A stretch of DNA of 64,000 nucleotides from Doris montereyensis (Eukaryota; Mollusca; Gastropoda; Nudibranchia; Dorididae): the NCBI GenBank assembly GCA_037039925.1, contig JAXRKP010000700.1, forward strand, positions 133,501 through 197,500, read 5' to 3'. The notes beneath the pieces are model-generated. The model was not told the DNA's origin and made no database searches. It saw only the letters and a list, made by a program, of their open reading frames with translations. A program made the position numbers and the translations under genes. Position 1 is the first letter of the stretch, and each line of letters begins with the position of its first letter. Below, piece after piece: positions 23,596 through 45,425 of this stretch.

Positions 23596-23660
23596 TCTAG
23601 ATACAAGAGAGAGAGAGAGAGGCCTCTAGATATAAGAGAGAGAGAGAGAGATAGAGAGAG
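23519..23660. repeat. (GA)n microsatellite with repeated GCCTCTAGATA junctions
   Basis: A GA tract of about 70 bp followed by two shorter tracts, each preceded by GCCTCTAGATA. It suggests the flanking word was duplicated with the tract. Confidence 0.9.
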
Positions 23661-23694
23661 CTGCGAATATAAAATAAGCAGTCGCGAACAATTA

Positions 23695-24456
23695 ACTGGC
23701 GTTAGTCACTAGGGGTGAGGTGGAGTTGATGAATAGGAGCTCAGCAGACAGCTCGAACGCGTTGAAAGGTAGTCCATCTAGGAGAAGGAAAACTACTTCA
23801 AACCATGGGCAGACATGACTTATTAGCTTGGAATAGCAGTCTGTCTAGGAGTGAACCTCCGAATTCTATCCCGACCCTCCTGGGCGTTAGATCAGCATCC
23901 CTATCCCGGAAAAAATACTCCGGCTACAGAAACGCCAAGTAGAGAAAAGATTCAACCGTAAGTCTTGGGAGATGTTGACGCCCCTTGTGGGGCATTTACG
24001 AAAGACGGCAATGAAATTGAAAGCCGAAAGTAAGCTGCCGAGCTGATCAGTCTACCATCAAACAAGAAAAGCAAGATCGTGGAATGTGAAAACGATGTTT
24101 GAATGAGAGCAGGTCTTTCAAGTAGCAAATGAAATAAGAAATTACAACATCGACATACTGGGACTCAGCGAAACCAGATGGAACCAGAAAGGACAGAGAA
24201 GACTCTCAAAAGAAGAACTACTCATATGTTCAGGTTAACCAAACGAAAGCGCAAGGAATATCGAGAGTGTGGCTTTCTTATTATCGGGAAAGGCTCGGAA
24301 AACATTAATTGCATGGGAAGGACATGGACCCAGAATCATCACTGCATCCTTTACAACTAAAATGAAGGGAAGCAACCTTCCATAATTCAATCTTATATAA
24401 CCACAGATGAGGAAGACGACGAAATGAAAGACTATTTCTACAATCAACTACAGGCC
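23695..24456 (+). mobile_element. RTE-like LINE, 5' leader and N-terminal endonuclease part
   Basis: After an untranslated leader the + strand encodes WNVKTMF, then NEIRNYNIDILGLSETRW, the start of an apurinic-type (EEP) endonuclease, and later TKMKGSN and DEEDDE.KDYFYNQLQA. Stops and frameshifts interrupt it. The endonuclease resumes at about 26475, after the CR1-like insertion. Confidence 0.72.
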
Positions 24457-26474
24457 ACATTAATAGTGCTAATTTCACTGATTATACTCTCAGGCGATGA
24501 AAAAGTAAACCCAGGACCATGTAAACCAGTCTGTTGTCCAATGTACAATAGAATATGTAGATCTTGATTGAATGGTAAAGTAATAGCATGTGATAATTGT
24601 CATAACTGTTACCACATAAATTATGTAGGAATCAACCAAAATCTACACAAAACCATAGGGAATTTAAACGTAACATGGGAGTGCACACAATGTGGATTAC
24701 CCAATTTCAGTTCTAGCCTATATAGTAGGTTTGATTTATCAACTTCGAACAGTTTCTGTGCCCTTGATCTTAACTATTTAAACAATAGATCTAAACCTGA
24801 AGCATGAAGCAAACCTAAAACTAGAACTAGAACATTAAAATGATCAAACAGAACAAGATCTAGGTCGAATTGTTTAAACTATGAGCTAGATTTTAACCTA
24901 AAACCACACCAAATATCAACCCCTAATAATTATACTCCTAGATGTAGGCCTAAAAAATCAAACTCACCACACATAAATAACTTTCGAAGTCTGTACAGAA
25001 AATATGCTGAATTATGTCAATTAAAGTAAATTGTAAAGCGAGAAGTAGTACTGGGAACAAAAACACGGCCCAACCCAGAAATAAAAAACACAAGAAATAC
25101 TACTTGATACCTATGAAGTAAATGTTTACAGAAGAGACAGAGTCGGGAATAAAGGAGGTGTAGCAGAAAATTACAGACCTGTTTCTAAAACTTCACTAAC
25201 TTGTAAACTATTGGAACACTTAATACACAGTAGCATAGTGGATCACCTAGATAAACATAGTATCCTAACAGATATCCAACATGGATTTGGCGAATGCTAT
25301 GCTCCTAAATTTCTCAAAAGCTTTCGACAAAGTAGATAACATTGCATTACTAATAAAATTGGATGGGTATGGTATCCAACATTCTCTTCGTGAATGGATC
25401 GAATTATTTCTTTTGAAGCGCACTCATAAGGTGATTGTTGAAGGGGTTGAATCTAATCCCAAACCAGTGCTTTCAGGTGTTCCCCAGGGAACCTCTTTAT
25501 TTTCTTAATATTTATCAACGGTAGTGACCAAAACCTCTCACCAAACTAAAACTTTTTGCTGATGATAGTCTATTGTTTAGAATAATAAATAACATGGAGG
25601 ATTGCAAAATATTACAAAATAACCTAAACGCATTGTAAGAAAGGGAGAGAAAGTGGAAAATGGAGTTCCATCCAGATAAATGTCAAGTACTGAAAACATG
25701 CACGCAAAAGTGCACAAAAAGAAGTGAAAATGGTCAACTCAGACTATTACATACATAACCAAAAACTAAAAATAACCAACAGTGCAAAATACCTAGGAGT
25801 TACAATAGGCACTAAATTGCAATGAAAAGAACAACATAGAGTAATATACAGAAAAACAAATGGCCTTTTGGCTCCCTTGGAAGAAACCTTTACAACAACT
25901 GTCTTCAAAATGTAAAAGAGAAATGTTACAAGGCTTTAGTACAACCAGTCTTAGATAATAGTAGCTGTGTCTGGGACCCACATCAACAGACCTACCTACA
26001 TACATACAAGAACTTGAGAAAGTGCAAAAGAATGCATCCCGCTTTGTAACTAATAATTAGACATACACTAAAGGAAATACAAGAACCAATATGAATCAAT
26101 TGCAATGGATACCTTTAGAAGAACATAAAACCAGAAATAAAATAAATACTTTCATTCAGATTATAAATGGCCAACTGTTTATTCCATTAGATCAGTTTAA
26201 ACTTCATACAAGAACAACCAGATCAGGATGTCGAACATACATGGTGCCATCTTCAAACATTGATTGTCACCTGAACTCATTATACCCTAGTAAGTTGAGT
26301 AAGGCTGTGAAATAAACAGTATTTAGCACTGAAGGCTTTAAAACAGAATTAACGGCATCACTTTAAAACCAAAATTGGGTCAATATTTTTGGGTTAAATG
26401 AAATTATGCGCGCTGACAGTAATATTCAAGAACTAAGTTGGTCAGTTATTAATATTATTATGAAGAAGAAGGAT
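24457..26474 (+). mobile_element. CR1-like LINE with 2A-like motif, nested
   Basis: Order on +: hydrophobic stretch and GDEKVNPGP (24493-24519), a 2A-like skipping motif; a PHD-type finger (C..C..CYH..YVGI...W.C.QCGLPNFSSS, to about 24720); then, after a gap too short for the endonuclease, reverse transcriptase pieces NYRPVS (25170), FSKAFDKVD (25315), SGVPQG (25475), FADDSLLF (25555) and KYLGVTI (25785). It ends in the GAAGAAGAAGG tail. Multiple stops and the missing endonuclease show it is dead. It sits inside the endonuclease of another LINE. Confidence 0.72.
24490..24519 (+). other. 2A-like ribosome-skipping motif remnant
   Basis: Reads SGDEKVNPGP after a leucine/isoleucine-rich run. The general 2A pattern is D-V/I-E-x-N-P-G-P; here the middle is DEKVNPGP, so the essential NPGP is intact but the D-x-E spacing is altered. 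2A-like motifs ahead of PHD-type fingers are known in CR1-type LINEs of several animals. Confidence 0.55.
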
Positions 26475-26860
26475 TAGAACAATTTTCAGCAAGGGATCTC
26501 AACATCCTGATGGGAGATTTAATGCAAAGATATGTACAGACAACACAGGGTTACAGAGATCATGGGACAACATGGACTAGGACAGGCAAACAATGAAGGA
26601 TTTTGTGCCAATAAAAGCTACGTTATAGCGGGAAGTGTTTACAAACATAACAGGATACACACAGTAACCTGGATATCGCCAAACCACACAACCGAAAATC
26701 AGATCAAATCACACATGCATTTGAAACATATTCAGAAGGTTACTACATGATGTAAAAAGTTACAGAGGAGCCAATGGAGGTTCTGATCATCATCTCATAA
26801 TGAGTAAATCTAAGCTGAAACTTAGAAGAGGAATTTTAAAAATATGAAATTAAAGAAAAT
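26475..26860 (+). mobile_element. RTE-like LINE, C-terminal endonuclease part (continuation)
   Basis: Pieces in several frames: ILMGDL, then HGLGQANNEGF, then SVYKHNRIHTVTWISPNHTTENQI and GSDHH-like remnants. These are the Asp/Asn and His parts of the EEP endonuclease that follow the N-terminal part at 23695-24456. The order and strand agree with one LINE interrupted by the CR1-like element. Confidence 0.7.
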
Positions 26861-26902
26861 AGGATCAAATACAATAGGGCTTTTTCCGCTTTTTATGCGT
26901 GA

Positions 26903-29262
26903 AATGCATGATTTCTCTCTTTCTTTATCAATTCCTTTCTACATTTTGGTGTATAGGTTCAGATGCCCGAGATGATCTTTCTCCAGGATGCCCTGTCCTG
27001 TCCTGACAATTTCTGTTTCCTTCCAAACAAGTTACATTTCTATATTTTAATGCCTTTTTTATATCTTCTTCCCACCTTCTCCGAGGTCGGCCTTTTGGTC
27101 TTTTACCTTGGGCTTTAGCACTGTATACTGATTTAGCTATTCTATTATCATTCATTCTGTTTACATGCCCAAACAATCTCAATTGATTTATTTCTATCTT
27201 AGTTTTTATGCTATCTGCTTTGGTTTGATCTCTTATTGTTGTGTTTCTGATTTTGTCTCTTTTAATTTTCCTTACTACTCTTCTTAGTTGTTTCATTTCA
27301 GCTGATTGTACTCTATTGTATTCTCTACTGTCTAAGGCCAAGGTTTCGCTGTCATAGAGGAGAGTAGGAAAATAAACTGTGTTGTATACTGCCTTTTTGG
27401 TTTTTGTTGACAATTCTTGTTTACCTATACATGCCTTTCCTAGATGGTTATATATTACCATTGCCTTTTGGATTCTCTGGCTGATTTCTTCTCTTAATTT
27501 CCCCTCTGAGTTAATCATTACTCCTAGGTAATTGTAGCTTTGAACCTGTTCTAAATTATTCTTGGTCAATTTAGGATTTTGTGTTTTAGCTTCCCTAGGT
27601 ACTAGCATTGTTTAGGTTTTCTTTGCATTTACTCTCATTCCTCTTTTATTTAGTTCATAGTTCATCATGTTGGTAATCGACTGAAGGTTCCTTTCTGATT
27701 TTCCAAACAAAACCAAATAATCGACAAATGAAATCATTGTTACATTTACTGGTTTGAGCTTCTACATACCTACATTCATTTTCTTCATGTTTGAGGATGC
27801 CTTTGCGACTGGATCCATAAATGTCAGAAACAAAAGAGGATTTAGGATACAACCCTGTCTTACTCATATATCTACATCAAATTCTTCAGATTTGTTTCCA
27901 ACTACTCTCACTGCACATGTTGGTTTATTGTGAAAAATGTTATTAGCTTCTATTTTGCTCTACGTTGTGTTCTTTTAAGAAATGCCATAGTTCACCCCTC
28001 CTTACAGTGTCAAATGCCTTTTCTAAGTCAATAAAACACAGGTGCAAGTCAATGTTTCTCTCAAGGAATTTTTCTATTATGTGTCTTATTGTAAATATAT
28101 GGTCTTGCACACTTCTTCTTGGTCTAAATCCACTCTGATGCTCTTCAATCTGATCCTCTACTCTTTTCCTTAGTCTCATTTCCAGTATCCTCGCATACGC
28201 TTTTCCTGGTACGCTAAGTAATGTAAATGATATCCTTCTATACTTTGAGCATTCCATAGTTGATCCTTTCTTATGTATTGGTACAACCGTTCCCTTTTCC
28301 AGTCGTCTGGCACCTGTTTTGACTTCAATGCTTGTTGGCATATTGCATGTAGTAGTTTGTCTGCCTCTCTCCCTCGGTTTTCAATAATTTCTGGAGAAAC
28401 TTGATCTGCTCCTGGGGCCTCTCCTAATTTCACTTTTCTTATAGCTATTTGGATTTCTTCCATTGCAATCCATTGAGATATCTACATCTCCAGCTGTCTC
28501 CTCAGGAATACTTGTTACTCTTTCTAATTTATCTTTACTCTGGAGGGATTATGTAATTGTTGAAAATACTTTCTCTATGTTTCCATGATTTGGCTGTCTT
28601 CTTTCATTATTTCTCCTTTGGCATTCTTAATTTGTCGTATTGGGCATGTTTTTATCTTTCTCTTCGTTGCCCCACATAACAGCTTTTGATCTCCTTGATA
28701 GCTTTCTTGAAGTCTTTGTCCAAACTCCCCATTGTTCCTGTTTTGCTTTCCTCACTTCTTCTTTGGCGATAGTTCTTTTATTCATTTAATCTATCCTATC
28801 CTCTGGTCTCTTTGTTTGCAAGTATTTCGTCCAGGCATCCTTCTTTTCTTTGATCTTAGTCTTGACATTCTCATTCCACCATGCTGTTCTTTTCCTATCT
28901 CCTTTAATTTGTGTCCTATTACATACGTCTTCAGTACAACTGAGGAGTGTTTCTTTATATATTTGCTACTTTTTTTTCTATTGTGCTATCATTCAGATCC
29001 ATCTGCCTTTCACTGATAACTCTTTTTTATCCTAGATTGGTATATCTGTTTTACAATTGGTTTATTAAGTTCCTCTATTTTGAGTTTAGTAGCTTTCTTC
29101 TCTTTCCTTTTCTATTTCTTTTCTTCAGTCAGTAATCTCGTTTAGGCAATGACTAGGTAATGATCACTAAATATTTCCGGTCTTCTGTTCACTCTTTCAT
29201 CCAATGTACTGTAAAAAAGAGAGCTGCTAACTATTATGTAGTCTCTCATTGATTGTTCACTG
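26903..29262 (-). mobile_element. RTE-like LINE, long copy (copy c)
   Basis: Read on -, from 29262 down: linker, EIQIAIRKVKLGEAPGADQV (28440), KKGSTMECSKYRRIS (28270), HQSGFRPRRS, FIDLEKAFDTV (28030), thumb and C-terminal region EQVQSYNYLGVMI (27540), AVYNTVY, AEMKQLRRVV, NQLRLFGHVNRMND and GRPRRRWEED, then the 3' end TGATAAAGAAAGA. FADD lies in a damaged stretch near 27720. Frameshifts are few, so the copy is moderately young. The clade is RTE-like by its C-terminal features; I did not test it. Confidence 0.82.
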
Positions 29263-29349
29263 ACATACTTCTTACGCTTGGGTACTTGCTACTTTCAGAT
29301 TTGCATGCACTGCTATCATAACGATCACGTGCCTGGATTATAATAGTCA

Positions 29350-30446
29350 AACCCTCTCTCGACATTTATTTAAGAAATTATCAAAGCTCTTCAGAAGAGC
29401 ATTGACTGATGATAAGTCGATTGGGGGGGGGGGGCTTTGCAATTTGCAACAAATTGCTACTATTTTTAAAGCTCTTCAAAATGTCATTCCAAAACTCACA
29501 CATTAGGCCAATTTCAGTGGTGTCCAATTGTTTGGCCAATCCATCTGCTTCATTTCGTCTGCTGCTATTCTGAGTAGCATCCTCAGAGATTTCCAAAAGG
29601 AGTTTAAAACTGATGGTACTCCCTGAAAACTAGTTCTGTGGCATAGACTATCGAGTATCCGAGGAGTGTTTTGGAACAAGGCATTCAGGTTGCTCTTAAA
29701 ATAGGTTATCGGGACACCACAACGATGTGTTGATGCTACAAATAAAGTAAATCTATACAGGTGCTTTAATAATTCAAAAAGTGAAACTACTTCAAGCAAC
29801 AACCCACAGCTGACTGACCAACTACTATCAAAGAGTGGGCATGCAAGGAATACAGTCTACTTGGTTGTTCTTCTATTCTAAAATTTGCTTCATACCAATG
29901 TAAGTAACATACATATTGTTGGAATTACGTTTGACCAAGGCAATTTTCAAAGTTGCTGTCCTGATCTAACAACTATTGAAGCAAAGTGTCAGCAAGACTC
30001 TGCCCAGCATGACTCGATTATATATTGATGAATTTCAGAAAATGCTTCACATGTTGGTGATCCATCATATCGACAGCGAAAACTTATGGTTACCTGGTTT
30101 GCATGAGTGATATCTAGAATGGAGTCTACAGAAACTGAGAAGTACCGTGACATTGCAATCTTATCGTTGATCAAATCAATGACCCGTTTACCCATCACAG
30201 CCATTATTTCTTCACATATTGTTTTTGACGTCTGTGATTGGCATCGGTACGGATGTGTTGCGACAAACATGGATCACATTGCCCAATAAGCCCCAATATG
30301 CCCAAATAATTACCGTTGTCTCTGGAGCCAACAATTAAATTACTACCGGGTACCTTGAACACAACGTGACAGAGCATTTGTTCAGCAGTTGCACTGCTCC
30401 AGCATATTGCAATGCGATTGCTCATGAAGATGAAGAAGGATGTCAT
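29350..30446 (-). pseudogene. hAT/ZMYM1-like transposase remnant
   Basis: Read on -: GSRDNGNYLGILGLIGQCDP (about 30320), ICEEIMAVMGKRVIDLINDKI.MSRYFSVSVDS..DITHANQV (30100-30220, the DUF4371-type part seen in ZMYM1-like proteins and hAT transposases), then SLFELLKHLYRFTLFVASTHR (29770) and later helical pieces. Several stops and frameshifts interrupt it. No terminal repeats were identified. Confidence 0.6.
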
Positions 30447-30599
30447 TTATTTATATAAAAAAGGAGGAAAGCATTACATGTATCATCATCACTTGATAAT
30501 TGTCTTGTTTTTGTTACTTTTTCTGGCTTGGATTTTTGGCTGGTTCTAAGGTACATGCCTTATTTGCTTAATGGTTAATCCGGCTATATATACATTTGG

Positions 30600-31000
30600 G
30601 TTAGCCTCCACAGAACGTAACATTCTATGCAGTGTACCCCAAGTCTCCATGTTGGACCGAGTGCTATTCATTCTGTACACATCCCCAGTATCAAAAATAT
30701 TGGAAGACGACACCTCTCCCCGATAGCGGCACTGGCTTCCCGTTGAACAACGAATGCAGTTCAAGGCAGCAATCCCTGTTTTAAAATGTGTAAACAAAAC
30801 GGCTCCAGCGTATGCCTGTAGCCTGCTACAGCGCTTTTAACGTGGCAGGTCACTTTCGAAGATTCCATGCTGTCGGCTGAAAGCTGGTGAGCGTAGTTTC
30901 CAATAATTCAGTCCAAGAATATGGAACAGCATTCCGTCTAAAATTTGCCAGTCTTCGTCCCTAGACATCTTCAAAAATACATACATGAATAACTTAACTC
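30600..31000 (+). mobile_element. L2/CR1-type LINE 3' fragment
   Basis: On + pieces such as HTSPVSKILEDDTSPR, RHWLPVEQRMQFKAAIPVLKCVNKTAPAYA and later LDIFK-like residues match the C-terminal region of L2/CR1-type ORF2 proteins. It is broken by stops. Confidence 0.6.
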
Positions 31001-31259
31001 GTTGTTATGCCGAGAAAATCTTGAAATAAACTTTTCGTCTTGGGTGCTAGTGTGAAATTTAAGTCTGAGTCTGATCCGAATAAGAAATTGTTCTTTTATT
31101 TTTGCATGAATCAAAAGTAGCATCGACTATGTGTCAGGAGGATAACCTGAACAAACAGTACTTTAGGCCTATGTCGTGTTTTATAGGAATTAATAGTTTC
31201 GTTATATTGGTAACTAAAGCCTCACTTTTCGACAGCTTTTTAAAAACATATACCAAAAG

Positions 31260-31611
31260 TGACGTCATTTCGAAACCACCAGAGGACGCTCTTTAGATCT
31301 AAGTGATCGGAATCAGGAGGTAAGGATATTTGCTTGAAATGTACTTGAATTCTGTTTTTACCACTCCGAGCTGACATAATATTCAAAACCAATGTGTTCA
31401 AAACGTAGCTTTCCAGTGTCCAGACAGTTGCATCTACATGACAATTCACTCAGGACAAGAAATTTTGATAAGAATTGGGTGCACACTGACGTCACGTCTT
31501 GCGAATTCACCGATGGCGGCCATCTTGTGTCAATAATGGCTAACTTCTTCGCCAATACAGCGATCTAAATATCCATGCGTTGTTAATGATCGAGAGTATT
31601 TTGTCAGAAAA
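31260..31611 (+). promoter_or_regulatory. Candidate PP2A promoter and 5' noncoding exon
   Basis: Two exact CRE words TGACGTCA lie at 31260-31267 and 31487-31494, followed by the YY1-like ATGGCGGCCATCTTG at 31513-31527 and a possible splice donor AAAA-GTAAGC at 31612. PP2A's first coding exon begins with an acceptor (TTTATCAG before CACCAAAAATG), so an upstream noncoding exon is expected. Vertebrate PPP2CA promoters also contain a CRE. The link to PP2A is inference. Confidence 0.35.
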
Positions 31612-31994
31612 GTAAGCCACTTACGTTTCATACAATGTTCAAGGTATACGTGTAATGAAGACGATACTCTTCAACGATTTTAACCTTTTTAAAGCCTTAT
31701 CATGACATTGATCAGAACCGAACGTAAAATTAAAAAGGAAACACTTGTCTGACCAGAATTGAGAAATGCTGCTCTGTTAGGCAGGTTAGATTTGAGATAT
31801 CTCTTGTTGTATCCTTTAGATCGATATCTATCTTGATATAGTATATCTAGATTTAGATCTAGAAGTCGAGATCTTTATGAATCAAAGTCTGGGCTCTAAG
31901 AATATATTTTTCTATTTCAATGAATTCCATGCTGAGAAGGCTGAGGGAGTTAGAAGTTGATGATCCTTTGGTTTTAGATCTCACTACCTGGTTG

Positions 31995-32262
31995 TTGTTA
32001 GCATGATACTCAGTTTTGTTTGGCCTAATTTTTTTGTAGGCACAATTGCAATTTTAGCACTGCCAAACAGTATCAAACTCAAATGGTTAAACATTACCAT
32101 ACTGTTTGTGATGTATTGCTTACTCGACTCGGTGAAAAAACACTTGCAGACTGACGATACCGTATGATCCTTGCACTCATTAGTCACTGGATATAGCCTC
32201 CGAGGCTGAGTCTGGCATGAACATTGGACTCTAAGATATTGAAAAGACCACTTTTTCGCCAC
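31995..32262. repeat. Dispersed repeat related to 33400-33620
   Basis: Ordered similarity of words: TTGC.(A/G)TTTTA, AGTATC(A/G)AA, AAATGGT(A/T)AA, ACTCGACT(T/C)G, AAA(A/G)CAC and GAGTCTGGCATG/AAGTCTGGCATG. Both lie between the mobile-element cluster and PP2A. Class unknown. Confidence 0.4.
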
Positions 32263-32446
32263 TCTGCGAAGTCTTTATCCATGTTCCTTAGTCCCTCTCT
32301 CTATGTGTAAGAACTGAGTAATAGTCTATTTCTCCTTATTCCTCTTATTAAATTTTCAGTTTTATACCTGCACAGGGGGGGGGGTGTTCAGTGGGGCTTG
32401 CCTCCATGTATTGAGAGAATCAAGCGTGTTCCCAAGTTGATATTAT

Positions 32447-32720
32447 GTACCATAGTCAGGGCCTAACCAAGTGATATAAACATTTTTTTGTTGTTGAAAG
32501 GGTGAGATAAAAAGTTGAGGTTGGTTTTTGGAAAGGCCAGAACACAAGCAGTTCAAATGAGTGAGTGAGACAAGTGACGAGACACCGACTGACTGACAAA
32601 TCAACAGGAGCAGTTCAAATGACAACTGAACGGACCAAGACTTTATCGTAAATGGGACTGAAACCAACCATAGATCTAGATGTCATTGGTCTTGGAGACA
32701 TGTTGTTACGATGAAGAGCC
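32447..32720. repeat. Dispersed repeat, copy 2 (see 18110-18545)
   Basis: Shares GGTGAGATAAAAA, GGCCAGAACA..AGCAGTTCAA, GTGAGTGAGAC and GGAGACATGTTGTTAC with the copy in RACK1 intron 1. Confidence 0.6.
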
Positions 32721-33654
32721 GTTATTTTATCATCAGGGATGAAAATCTTTTGAGATTTTTTCTGATTTCAGATTATTTGAGCAGTTTATCCTTTTAAATT
32801 TAGTCTCCTTTTTGTTTCTTAAAGTGCTTTTATAGTTAATGTAATATTTTACATAAAACATGATGCTATGAATAATGATAAATTCGGCTCTAGGTCTATT
32901 CACTATAACTATCAATGCGCGGAAGCACACTGCTTCATTTTCTTGGCAAACTACAATTTGTATACCGAACCAGCCCGCACTAGTCACACTGTTTCAGACT
33001 TTAAAAATCGGAACTGTTTTTATTTATTTTTTATTTTTTTGGATCTTTCAGACTTTTTAGTCTAAAAACTTACTGACGAATTCATCTTGGAAATAGGCCT
33101 TCACGCTTTCATATTCCTGTCAAAAGTTTCAATATGTGTCTCAGGATAGCTTTTCACCTGTACTTTCCTCTCTGTGGTTGAATTCCATTGATGTTACTGT
33201 TAAATCATAAATCAGTTTCATTCCACAGGGGAATTGAAGCTAAGTTCCCCCAACCCCCCTTTCATTTAATATTGTCCTACAGAAATGACTTAAGTATCAA
33301 ATTTTTCATGAAATAAAGTTCTTTCCAGTGGTAGCAATGGCTTTTCCATTGCTGACATTTGAGATTTTAGTTTTGTTTACCTGTTAACTGTTCAGTCAGA
33401 GCATTCGACATGGAGCACGACACAGATTTTGTGGCATAATTGCGTTTTAACTATGCCAGAGAGTATCGAACACGAAATGGTAAAACGTTTGCTTGTGAAC
33501 TCGACTTGCTGAAAAAGCACACAGTGTGACCACTCTCTCGCCGACTGTACGCATTGTTCCGTGATCCCCTCTCCTCTCACTGTCATTAGCTTCGGGACTA
33601 AGTCTGGCATGGCCACGTGACTGGCAGAAATATTGGATGGTGCTGAAGTGCGAT

Positions 33655-33917
33655 CACTCTCTCGCTCTTTCCTTCTGTCTCTGTCTTTCTCTCCCATCCC
33701 CTCTGTCTCTCTCTCTTTCTCTCCCCTCCCCTCTGTCTCTCTCTTTCTCTCCCACTCTCTTTCTCTCCCACTCTCTGTCTCTCTCCTTCTCCCCTGTCCT
33801 TCTCTCCCACTCTCTCTCTCTGTGTCTCTCTTCCTCTCCCCTCTTGTCTCTCTCTTTCTCTCCCCCTCTCTCTCTCTCTCTTTCTCTCTCATTCTATCTC
33901 TCTTTCTCTCTCATTCT

Positions 33918-33990
<73 letters not shown>
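33655..33990. repeat. (CT)n-rich low-complexity tract upstream of PP2A
   Basis: About 240 bp of impure CT with CCCT, TTTCT and TGTCT units, then about 75 bp of pure (CT)n. It lies 0.7 kb upstream of the first PP2A coding exon. Confidence 0.95.
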
Positions 33991-33992
<2 letters not shown>

Positions 33993-34712
33993 CCACTGAA
34001 GATCAGGCTTCCTCAAGGCCCATTTTCTCCCCTAAGCCCAGCTCCGAGATCGAGTGGTATTTTTGATTGTTTTTATTAAACTTTTATCCCAATTTTAGAT
34101 TTAGATAAAAATTTTGCCTTTATTTTTACTTCATGTTATTGAATAAAATATCTTCCTCTTCTGCTTACTTGAAATTATTATGAGTCGTGTCCCACATCAA
34201 AACACTGCTCGGTTTGTCATCCGTAATTGGCAATACACCCAATACTAACACCGAATAGCAATTTCTGCCTCTCAGGTACTCGTCACATTGTTAAAACAAT
34301 TTTTTTGTTCCAGTAATAACAAACAAGCATATGATCATAGCTGACACAGTTCTTTTAGATATTTACAAAAGGTAAATATCTTTTCTGTTATTATACAGCA
34401 TCTATGTAGTATTATGCAAAGTAACATTGCTAATTTTCATGTTTCCTTCAAAAATGAATCAATAATAATATATGCTGACCTTGATAGAACCCCACATTCT
34501 ACATTTCATTAAAGAGCACTTTAAATGGAAGGTCGAGGAAAAATGTCTGTAATCATTTCCACTCATTGTTGTTTTGATAGTTTTAAAGTATAAAACTTCA
34601 TGCATTGGTATTGGTTATTTGTGTTGGGAGGAAGACCCGCCAGTGTGCGGTTATTCATATTTTATTATTATTTTAATCAATGTGAATTCTTTTTCTTTTA
34701 TCAGCACCAAAA

Positions 34713-45425
<10,713 letters not shown>

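Noticed and set aside
26928..27608. 226-codon ORF as a host gene
   Set aside because: It is the C-terminal part of an RTE-like ORF2, present in several broken copies in the window.
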